Assembly: GCA_013002475.1 (NCBI GenBank) | Contig: JABDJM010000318.1 | Coordinates: forward strand, 1 to 11,701 | Length of the DNA stretch: 11,701 bases | Direction: 5' to 3' | Source: Saprospiraceae bacterium | GTDB lineage: Bacteria > Bacteroidota > Bacteroidia > Chitinophagales > Saprospiraceae | In this document: positions 1-5,921 of the stretch, piece after piece | Numbering within the stretch: the first letter of the stretch is position 1 | How the letters are laid out: each line of letters opens with the position of its first letter | Position numbers and translations under genes: made by a program | Notes under the pieces: generated by a model | What the model saw: the letters and a program-made list of their open reading frames with translations, nothing else | Databases searched by the model: none | What the model was told of the DNA's origin: nothing

Positions 1-1873
1 TTCAGCAAAAGAAATTTCTGAGAACTGGGAGCAGCCCTGGGGAGAACAAAGAACTGTGTCAAATAATTGTAGCGAGTTAATAGTCCACCTGCAAGAGGAA
101 AGTGCACCCCACCGAAAAATGAATATCCAATTCCGGGTATTCGATGACGGTGTAGGGTTTAGGTATGCACTTCTGGCCCAAGAAGAAATAGACTCAGTAG
201 CTATTCTGGATGAGAAAACTGAGTTTCGATTAACGGGTGATCATACGGCCTGGTGGATCCCAGGAGATTGGGATATCTACGAGCATCTGTATAATACAAG
301 CAGGGTTTCTGAGATCGATGCCCTTTCAAAAAGCGGTCACCCCAATCTTGCCCAGACAACCATTCCTCATAATGCTGTAAACACGCCTGTCACTATGCGC
401 ACACAGTCAGGTTTACACATTGCTATTCACGAGGCAAATTTGACAGACTATGCAGGGATGACCTTAAAGGTTGACCCTGAAAAACTAATACTAACCAGCG
501 GACTTGTGGGTTCCGGGAATCAGGATTACAAAGTTAAAAGGGCCCTCCCGTTTACCACGCCTTGGAGGACCATACAAATCGGTGAAAAAGCAGGGGATCT
601 TATTGAATCCACCATGATCCTAAATCTTAATGAGCCCAACAAACTAGGAGACGTAAGTTGGTTTGAACCAAAAAAGTACATAGGTATTTGGTGGGAAATG
701 CATGTTGATAAGGCCTCCTGGGATTTTGGTATGACTCAGGACAAAAATGGTAAATGGATTGATACCGGAAAAGCTCATGGACGACATGGCGCCACTACCC
801 AAAACACAAAACGATACATTGACTTTGCTTCAGCAAATGACATAAAAGGCGTGCTGGTTGAAGGCTGGAATACTGGCTGGGAAAAGTGGATAGGCTTTGA
901 TGATCGCGAAGGAGTGTTTGATTTTGTAACCCCCTATCCGGATTATGATCTCGAGGAGCTTTCCCGATACGGAAAAGAAAAGGGAGTAGAGATCGTCATG
1001 CATCATGAGACCTCGGCGGCGCCCCGGACTTACGAGAAGCAACTGGACACCGCCTATGCCCTTATGCAAAGGCTGGGAATACACTCAGTGAAAACCGGGT
1101 ATGTAGGAAAGATCATTCCCGAGGGAGAATATCACCACGGACAATGGATGGTCAACCATTATCGAAAAGCATTGGAAACGGCAGCCAAATATCAGGTGGC
1201 CATTAATGCACACGAACCAATAAAGGCAACCGGGATCCGTAGGACCTACCCAAATGCGATTTCCAGAGAGGGCTTGCGTGGCCAGGAGTTCAATGCCTGG
1301 GCTTCAGACGGAGGAAACCCGCCTGAGCACCTGCCCATCGTTGCCTTTACACGTATGCTGGCGGGACCGATCGATTTCACGCCCGGTGTTTTTGACATCG
1401 CTCTCCCTACAAAACCAAACAACCAGATCAATACTACGCTTGCTCAACAATTGGCGCTTTACGTAGTTATCTACAGTCCTATACAAATGGCTTGTGACCC
1501 CCCGGAGAATTATGAAAATCAACCCGCATTCCAATTTATTAGAGATGTTGGAGTTGATTGGGAGCAGACGAAAGTGCTAAATGGGGAGGTTGGAGATTTC
1601 GTTACTATCGCCAGGGAAGAAAGAGCTACAGGTAATTGGTTTGTAGGAGGTATAACCGATGAGGTGGCCCGGAAAACGGAATTGAATTTTGATTTCCTTG
1701 AGGAAGGAGCTAGCTATTCAAGTATCATTTACAAGGACGGACCTGGAGCTGATTATCAGAAGAACCCTACTTCCATCTCCATTGAAGAAGTAGATCTGAA
1801 AAAAGGCTCCAATCTAATTGTGGATCTCGCAAGTGGTGGTGGATTTGCTATCAGCTTGATCAAGGCAAAATAG
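1..1873 (+). CDS. GH97 family alpha-glucosidase (SusB-like, inverting type), 5' partial
   Basis: Retaining and inverting alpha-glucosidases of GH97 release glucose from alpha-glucans; SusB-type enzymes sit in the periplasm or envelope. The frame is open from nt 2 with no in-frame stop, giving 623 visible codons, and the residues upstream of the GTG at nt 56 (WEQPWGEQRTV, then NN..EL) look like the normal GH97 N-terminal domain. The true start and signal peptide are therefore outside the window; roughly 80 residues are missing against a usual length near 700. Order: N-terminal beta-sandwich (with GVGFRY, WWIPGDW, YEHLYN), TIM barrel (KYIGIWWEMH, VEGWNTGWE), C-terminal beta domain. Glutamates in HHETS (nt 1007), NAHEP (1214), SREG (1268) and RGQEF (1286) are spaced 69, 18 and 6 residues apart. 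That matches Glu439, Glu508, Glu526 and Glu532 of Bacteroides SusB, the catalytic bases, calcium ligand and acid of the inverting subgroup. Stop TAG at 1871. No SusC/SusD is visible, so membership of a polysaccharide-utilisation locus is unproven. Confidence 0.95.
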   Translation, partial: SAKEISENWEQPWGEQRTVSNNCSELIVHLQEESAPHRKMNIQFRVFDDGVGFRYALLAQEEIDSVAILDEKTEFRLTGDHTAWWIPGDWDIYEHLYNTSRVSEIDALSKSGHPNLAQTTIPHNAVNTPVTMRTQSGLHIAIHEANLTDYAGMTLKVDPEKLILTSGLVGSGNQDYKVKRALPFTTPWRTIQIGEKAGDLIESTMILNLNEPNKLGDVSWFEPKKYIGIWWEMHVDKASWDFGMTQDKNGKWIDTGKAHGRHGATTQNTKRYIDFASANDIKGVLVEGWNTGWEKWIGFDDREGVFDFVTPYPDYDLEELSRYGKEKGVEIVMHHETSAAPRTYEKQLDTAYALMQRLGIHSVKTGYVGKIIPEGEYHHGQWMVNHYRKALETAAKYQVAINAHEPIKATGIRRTYPNAISREGLRGQEFNAWASDGGNPPEHLPIVAFTRMLAGPIDFTPGVFDIALPTKPNNQINTTLAQQLALYVVIYSPIQMACDPPENYENQPAFQFIRDVGVDWEQTKVLNGEVGDFVTIAREERATGNWFVGGITDEVARKTELNFDFLEEGASYSSIIYKDGPGADYQKNPTSISIEEVDLKKGSNLIVDLASGGGFAISLIKAK

Positions 1874-1885
1874 GAATGCTACATT

Positions 1886-2248
1886 TTACCAAGGGTTTTC
1901 AAGGTCCTCAAGCTTGAAGGTTTTGTCAACTACCTTATAATTGGACTCTCCCCTGCTTGACTTCTCTGATTTCCTTTTTGAAAAAACCCTCCTTACCACG
2001 GATAGAGGAAAGAGAAGTAGGTAAAAGATCGCTGTCAATACCAGGGTGTTCACAATTTTGCTGATTTTCAATGTCACCTTTTCCCATCCTGAGACCAATG
2101 GTTTTCCAGTAATCGGTATTATCAATAGAAACAACAAGAGAGGCAACAAGTACAGCAGAAATGGTTGTTTGAAGAACCAATACAACATGCCTACCAGAGT
2201 TAGCAAGCCAAGGCTGTGAATGATATATTTTTTGTTTCCCCAGATCAT
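1886..2248 (-). CDS. SxtJ-family membrane protein
   Basis: A 120-residue small membrane protein with a short N-terminal stretch, hydrophobic segments at roughly residues 10-50 (VGMLYWFFKQPFLLYLLPLL, continuing into LFLLIIPI) and 65-85 (IVNTLVLTAIFYLLLFPLSV), a basic linker (RRVFSKRKSEK), and the tail SNYKVVDKTFKLEDLENPW. The two hydrophobic blocks followed by a polar tail of this form are typical of the SxtJ family, named after a protein beside the carbamoyltransferase SxtI in cyanobacterial saxitoxin clusters; its molecular role is unknown. The start is the ATG at 2248, which shares one base with the TGA of the DUF5989 gene (TGATG). A longer frame can be read from an ATG at 2344, but that extension is charged, unlike the family, and lies over the DUF5989 gene in another frame. 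This is the last gene of the minus-strand cassette, ending 12 nt from the GH97 stop. Confidence 0.85.
   Translation of the reverse strand: MIWGNKKYIIHSLGLLTLVGMLYWFFKQPFLLYLLPLLLFLLIIPITGKPLVSGWEKVTLKISKIVNTLVLTAIFYLLLFPLSVVRRVFSKRKSEKSSRGESNYKVVDKTFKLEDLENPW
1896..1924 (+). terminator. weak candidate terminator after GH97
   Basis: TTCAAG (1898-1903) pairs with CTTGAA (1913-1918) across a 9-nt loop, with two possible G-U pairs extending the stem, and is followed by TTTT at 1921-1924. It begins about 23 nt after the GH97 stop and lies inside the 3' end of the convergent SxtJ-like gene. The stem is short and AT-rich, so this is only a possibility. Confidence 0.25.
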
Positions 2249-2394
2249 CAGAAAATTGAATAAATAAATGCACCTGCACCTGATCCCCCTGCGATGATCA
2301 GAATCCCTGCTATCAACAAAGCAATGATCAATGGAGCCAGCCAATACTTTTTGCGGTCCTTAATGAACTGATATAGGTCTTTAATTAATTCCAT
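2248..2394 (-). CDS. DUF5989-family single-helix membrane peptide (48 aa)
   Basis: A 48-residue gene, easily missed because of its size. It begins with a charged segment (MELIKDLYQFIKDRKKYW, residues 1-18), continues as one hydrophobic helix (residues 19-36), then a GGSGAGA turn and the ending FIYSIF. This is the normal shape and length of DUF5989 proteins, which regularly sit beside carbamoyltransferases and SxtJ; SxtK of the saxitoxin cluster is a similarly small neighbour, but I cannot confirm homology without a search. The ATG at 2394 overlaps the last 10 nt of the carbamoyltransferase gene, and the TGA (2250-2248) overlaps the SxtJ-like ATG by one base, so all three are likely translationally coupled. 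Function unknown. The RDRKKYW-like juxtamembrane stretch is predicted cytoplasmic by the positive-inside rule, so it could dock the soluble carbamoyltransferase at the membrane (inference). Confidence 0.85.
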   Translation of the reverse strand: MELIKDLYQFIKDRKKYWLAPLIIALLIAGILIIAGGSGAGAFIYSIF

Positions 2395-4115
2395 TCTTTA
2401 CTAAAGATCGTGTTTTTAATAACTAAATAATCTAATTGCGACTCAGCAAAAATTGTAAGTGCCTCTTCAGCACCACACGCTATTGGTTGATCCTTTCCAT
2501 TTAGGCTAGTGTTCAGTAAAACAGAACAACCAGTAGTCTCCTTGAACACTTTCAAAAGCATGAAGAGCTTTTCATTTTGTTCCTGATTTACAGTTTGGAC
2601 CCGGGCGGACCCATCTACATGGGTCACTGCCGGGATAGATTGATCAATGACAGGAAAAGTAACCAACATAAAGGGCGAAGCTTTGACTTCCCCCGTATCG
2701 AAATACTTATGGGCATCTTCCTCAAGCACTACTGGAGCAAAGGGTCGAAACTCCTCTCTGTTTTTCACTTTCAAATTTATGCGATCCTGCATCCAATCTT
2801 TCCTGGGATCAGCCAAAATACTTCTGTTGCCTAATGCTCGCGGCCCGAATTCCATCCGGCCCTGAACCCAGCCAATCACTTTGCCCTGGCTTAAAAGCGA
2901 GGAAACTTCTTCGCACAAAAGATCAAAGTCCGAAAAAGTATTTTCCTTAAAGGAATGTGCTTTTTCTTTTTGTCCGGCACCTGGATTTGGCCCCAGATAT
3001 ACGCTACTGAAAGTCTTCTTTCTCTCAGCCTCAGGCCTGGATAAATGATAATAGGCGAGCGCAGCTCCTATTGCTCCGCCAGCATCCCCGGCGGCCGGCT
3101 GAATGTAAATACTTTCAAACAAGCCGCTTCGCACGAGCACTCCGTTGGCTACGCAGTTCAGGGCCACTCCACCTGCCAAACATATTTTTGTGCAATCTGT
3201 CAATCGCTTGCCCTCCGTGGCGATTTTTAGAAATATCTCTTCCGTAACTACCTGAATTGCTTTTGCCAGATTCTGATGTTTTGAGCTAATAGCCTCGCCT
3301 TTTATCCTGCGTTTGATCCCAAACAGATTTTCCCAATGCTTGTCTTTTGTCATCCTCAAGCCTGTCAGGAATCCAAAATACTTTCGGTTCAACTTAAAGG
3401 AACCATCGTCATGGATTTGTATCAGAGACTCCTTTATCTTCCAGTAATAGTCCTTGAACCCTTTAGATTTGGAATCACCATAACTTGAAAGGCCCATTAC
3501 TTTATACTCCCCGGAATTGATCCTGAATCCCAAATAATAAGTGAAGGCAGCATACAGTAAACCCAGACTATCTGGAAATGCCATCGTCCTGAGTTGGGTG
3601 ATCGAGTTTCCTTTACCAACGGCTAAGGATGTGGTGGTGTACTCTCCCACTCCATCTACTGTAAGGATCAAAGCTTCGTCAAAACCGGATGGATAATAAG
3701 CACTGGCAGCATGTGAAAGATGGTGTTCCGGAAAGTAAATTTTAGGCAACCTTCCGTTGCCCTCCATCATGGGAAGAAGGCCCTGACGAATCGTTCTTTT
3801 TATGTACAGCTTATCCTTTATCCAAATAGGCATAGACTTCAGAAAGGAGACCAAGCCTTTGGGGGCCTGAGACAGATATGTTTCCAGGATCCTTTCGAAC
3901 TTTAGGAAAGGTTTGTCATAAAAGACTATTGCTTTCAACTCAGATAATTCCGTCTTTGATTCCTTAAGACAAAATTGTATTGCCGAAGAAGGGAAAGCAG
4001 CATCATTCTTGATTCCCGAAAATCTCTCTTCCTGAGCTGCCAGGACCACCCGACCGTCCTCGATAATGACAGCTGCTGAATCATGATAAAAGGCGGAAAT
4101 CCCCAATACTTTCAT
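2385..4115 (-). CDS. O-carbamoyltransferase, NodU/CmcH/TobZ family
   Basis: 576 residues, the full family length. These cytoplasmic enzymes use carbamoyl phosphate and ATP to form carbamoyl-adenylate, then transfer the carbamoyl group to a hydroxyl on a sugar, antibiotic or toxin. The N-terminal Kae1/ASKHA-like domain (about 1-360) opens with MKVLGISAFYHDSAA, has the metal-binding motif HHLSHAASAYY (131-141) and D154. The spacings H131-H135 and H135-D154 equal those of the metal ligands His114, His118 and Asp137 in TobZ. GGVALN (315-320) follows. The C-terminal YrdC-like domain (about 400-576) carries QGRMEFGPRALGNRS (418-432), NREEFRPFAP (452-461) and LLNTSLN (533-539). All expected motifs are present, so the enzyme should be active. 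The ATG at 4115 overlaps the stop of the upstream SGNH gene by 4 nt (ATGA), and the 3' end overlaps the DUF5989 gene by 10 nt. The acceptor substrate cannot be read from the sequence; neighbours suggest a membrane-linked or exported product. Confidence 0.95.
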   Translation of the reverse strand: MKVLGISAFYHDSAAVIIEDGRVVLAAQEERFSGIKNDAAFPSSAIQFCLKESKTELSELKAIVFYDKPFLKFERILETYLSQAPKGLVSFLKSMPIWIKDKLYIKRTIRQGLLPMMEGNGRLPKIYFPEHHLSHAASAYYPSGFDEALILTVDGVGEYTTTSLAVGKGNSITQLRTMAFPDSLGLLYAAFTYYLGFRINSGEYKVMGLSSYGDSKSKGFKDYYWKIKESLIQIHDDGSFKLNRKYFGFLTGLRMTKDKHWENLFGIKRRIKGEAISSKHQNLAKAIQVVTEEIFLKIATEGKRLTDCTKICLAGGVALNCVANGVLVRSGLFESIYIQPAAGDAGGAIGAALAYYHLSRPEAERKKTFSSVYLGPNPGAGQKEKAHSFKENTFSDFDLLCEEVSSLLSQGKVIGWVQGRMEFGPRALGNRSILADPRKDWMQDRINLKVKNREEFRPFAPVVLEEDAHKYFDTGEVKASPFMLVTFPVIDQSIPAVTHVDGSARVQTVNQEQNEKLFMLLKVFKETTGCSVLLNTSLNGKDQPIACGAEEALTIFAESQLDYLVIKNTIFSKEWN

Positions 4116-5139
4116 TGGCTAGCATTATGTTTTGAAATGTGTTTGCTATCCAATAAATAGGAGCTAATCAATTCTCCATAAAATTTATGAGCTTTTGAGT
4201 TTGGATGAGAATCATAGGGCAGCAAGTTGTATGTAGGATCGGTAATGTCAAGTGAAGCATTTAAAAATTGGATATCTATGTCTTGGCAAAATTCTTCTAG
4301 GTTTTCGCAAGACTCACTTGCATCTAAACATACAAGAAGAAACGAAACTCCATTGGCGGAACACAAATTTTGGATCTCAACCAAGATACTCTCGGTTAAT
4401 CTATACTTATCTGTGAAACCATAAATGATATTGCTTATTGCATTCTCAAACCGATTAAACAAAACAGAGTAACTGCTCAGCTTCGATCTGGTTCTGAAGT
4501 CCTTTAAAGACAAGAAATCTATCTGGAGCTCGCTTCCCTCCTCCTTTGCATATGGAAATCTCGCCGCATTTCGAGCAAGGGTTTCTCCAGGAAAAAAAGA
4601 TTCTCTCCAATACTTTTGTTGATTTCCAGAAAGCTGATTTCGTGCCTCATGGTAGGAAGTGTATCCCAGGATAGCATACTCCGGAATTTCTCCTGCCTCA
4701 AAATTAGCCTTCAATTGTAAAAGACTATGAACAGTCCCATATGCGGGAGCTGCATAGTTTTTCGTGGAAATTGATGGGATAGAGTTTTGCACCATGAAGG
4801 GAAAGGTTTCCTCATCATCAACACCCATCCCATAGGTAAAGGAGCAGCCATAGAAATGAACTACTTGACCCTTGTCCGATTGTTCAATGGAAGTTGCTCT
4901 TGTCGAATCTCCAAGATGTGTCGCCCTGTAGTTAGTCCAGAATTAATGGTGACGTCAAAGGTCCCCGGATTCAAGGCCAGCCCATAGTTAGAATGGTAAA
5001 GGAATGCATTGGAGGGATTAGACTCAATATCTGTCTTTATGACCTGATGTGGTTCAAACCCGGCGAGCCTCAGCACAGCTTCTACGAGGGACAGAGTAAT
5101 GATTATGGTAAGGCCTGTACGCCCAATTCTCTTGATCAT
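4112..5139 (-). pseudogene. membrane-anchored SGNH-hydrolase-like protein, broken by a -1 frameshift
   Basis: Two overlapping frames together make one normal protein of about 342 residues. The first runs from the ATG at 5139 (preceded by GGAGG) to the TAG at 4863-4861; the second is open from 4942 to the stop at 4112-4114. Restoring one A near 4933 joins ..DVTINSGL to NYRATHLGDST.. and yields: an N-terminal membrane helix (about 8-27), a linker ending in the family-like TINS.G..R segment (to about 72), the block I motif GCSFTYG (98-104, nucleophile Ser100) followed by MGVDDEETFP, and the block V motif DSHPN (Asp310, His312) near the C terminus. SGNH proteins are mostly esterases or acyltransferases on sugars. 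Block I has Cys where most SGNH enzymes have Asp (GDS), a variant common in this subgroup. It is first in the carbamoyltransferase cassette (4-nt overlap downstream). The gap may be a sequencing error or real decay; both pieces keep good family sequence, so any break is recent. No slippery heptamer supports programmed frameshifting. Confidence 0.8.
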
Positions 5140-5143
5140 AAAT

Positions 5144-5148
5144 CCTCC
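5144..5148 (-). promoter_or_regulatory. Shine-Dalgarno site fixing the SGNH start
   Basis: GGAGG on the minus strand, 4 nt (ATTT) before the ATG at 5139. Strong Shine-Dalgarno sites are uncommon in Bacteroidota, and this one supports 5139 rather than the upstream in-frame ATG at 5256, which would add a non-family extension over the DinB promoter. Confidence 0.55.
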
Positions 5149-5173
5149 ATAAGGTATGGACAAGTTGTGAATA

Positions 5174-5211
5174 AAGGTTTTCAAACTCCAGATATTGAAG
5201 AAAAAAACCTT
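5174..5211. repeat. inverted repeat between divergent genes
   Basis: AAGGTTTT (5174-5181) is the exact reverse complement of AAAACCTT (5204-5211), separated by 22 nt. It lies in the 108-nt gap between the SGNH start (minus, 5139) and the DinB start (plus, 5248). It could be an operator for either gene or a chance AT-rich repeat. Confidence 0.35.
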
Positions 5212-5229
5212 CAAACCCATATATCTTTG
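5195..5229 (+). promoter_or_regulatory. candidate Bacteroidota promoter for the DinB-like gene
   Basis: TATCTTTG at 5222-5229 matches the Bacteroidota -7 consensus TAnnTTTG exactly. A TTG at 5195-5197 could be the -33 element, although the 24-nt spacer is slightly long. Transcription would begin around 5235, leaving a leader of only about 12 nt before the ATG at 5248. Confidence 0.5.
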
Positions 5230-5247
5230 TCGACAAATTTCGAGCAA

Positions 5248-5715
5248 ATGAATCATAGCCAGGAATTAACCAAACGCTGCAGAGAAGTCTTTTTGGATGG
5301 AAAATTTATCGCTCTAACTAATTACAAGGAATTGATCCAGGACCTGGATTGGAAGCAGGCTACGCAGAAGGTTTCAAACTTCAACACAATTGGCTTGCTT
5401 GTTTTTCACATTAACTATTACCTGAACGGTGTGAACAAAGTTTTTGAAGGAGGTGATCTCTTGATAAAAGATAAATTCAGCTTCGATATGTCCCCAATCA
5501 CATCTGAAACGGACTGGAAAAAAATGAGGACAGAATTCTTGTCAAATGCGGAAGTATTCTGTAATCATGTAGATAAGCTTCCTGAGGAGAAGTTGGATGA
5601 TGTATTCGTCAAAGAAGCTTACGGAACCTACCGAAGGAATATTAACGGTATGATCGAACATGCCTATTATCATATGGGGCAGATCTCTTTGCTAAGAAAA
5701 GCTGTCCTTAGTTAG
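5248..5715 (+). CDS. DinB-like metal-dependent four-helix protein
   Basis: 155 residues, predicted all-helical and cytoplasmic, no signal peptide. His54 (LLVFHINYYLNGV), His138 and His142 (EHAYYHMGQISLLRK) are the metal-binding triad of the DinB/YfiT-like superfamily; the HxxxH-GQIxLLRK ending is characteristic. Members include DNA-damage-inducible proteins of unknown activity and thiol-dependent (for example bacillithiol) S-transferases, so the exact reaction is unknown. The start is the ATG at 5248 (MNHSQELTKRC): the frame stays open upstream to 4993, but that stretch lies on top of the SGNH gene in antisense and across the divergent promoter, and is unlike any DinB protein. Cys11 and Cys105 are visible but not conserved features I can vouch for. 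The gene stands alone, divergent from the carbamoyltransferase cassette, with its own likely promoter just upstream. Confidence 0.85.
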   Translation: MNHSQELTKRCREVFLDGKFIALTNYKELIQDLDWKQATQKVSNFNTIGLLVFHINYYLNGVNKVFEGGDLLIKDKFSFDMSPITSETDWKKMRTEFLSNAEVFCNHVDKLPEEKLDDVFVKEAYGTYRRNINGMIEHAYYHMGQISLLRKAVLS

Positions 5716-5921
5716 GGGGTTTGAGACTGGTTCGTTTGAATCTTTGTGGCTGACCATTTGTAATTCTTAGGATAAAAATAACGCTCCTCTGGAGCTTGAC
5801 TTCCCATTTAACAATTTCTAGAAAATTTCGCCCCTCTGGGGCTTCAGTTGACGGACCTAAACTTCTAGTTTATTTGGCTTCGCGTTACTTTGTGGCTTTG
5901 TGGCAAAAAAGAAAAAAGAAA
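5716..5921. repeat. non-coding gap with three TCT-loop hairpins and CTTTGTGGC repeats
   Basis: No gene is visible in these 206 nt. Three 13-nt inverted repeats have 5-bp stems and the same TCT loop: GCTCC-TCT-GGAGC (5783-5795), GCCCC-TCT-GGGGC (5830-5842) and AAACT-TCT-AGTTT (5859-5871); a perfect palindrome TTTCTAGAAA lies at 5815-5824. CTTTGTGGC occurs at 5742-5750 and 5888-5896, and TTTGTGGC is immediately repeated at 5897-5904, so the hairpins are bracketed by direct repeats, each preceded by TTCG a few bases earlier. The hairpins lack a following T-run and are poor intrinsic terminators in either direction, although the gap lies between two convergent genes. It resembles a REP/MITE-like intergenic repeat. 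Confidence 0.5.

Noticed and set aside
56..58. GTG at 56 as the start of the GH97 gene
   Set aside because: The same frame is open to nt 2 and encodes family-like sequence (WEQPWGEQR), so the gene begins outside the window.
830..1534. Opposite-strand and other-frame ORFs of 60-85 codons inside GH97
   Set aside because: They are shadows of the GH97 frame, with no start context or family-like sequence; the same applies to short ORFs inside the other genes.
2249..2344. Longer SxtJ-like start at 2344
   Set aside because: The extra 32 residues are charged, unlike the family, and lie over the DUF5989 gene in a different frame; the ATG at 2248 with a TGATG overlap is better.
4906..4920. GDST (restored residues 77-80) as the SGNH catalytic serine
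   Set aside because: It lies about 20 residues before GCSFTYG, which is followed by the family's GVDDEETFP segment, so GCSFTYG is block I.
4864..4942. Programmed -1 frameshift in the SGNH gene
   Set aside because: No X-XXY-YYZ slippery heptamer or downstream stem is visible in the overlap; loss of one base is simpler.
4993..5247. Extended DinB-like N terminus from 4993
   Set aside because: The stretch is antisense to the SGNH gene and covers the divergent promoter; it has no DinB similarity. The start at 5248 follows the -7 box.
5140..5256. SGNH start at 5256
   Set aside because: It adds a non-family N terminus over the DinB promoter; the ATG at 5139 has a GGAGG site.
5783..5842. Rho-independent terminators for the convergent DinB-like and cytochrome genes
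   Set aside because: The stems are only 5 bp and no T-run follows on either strand.
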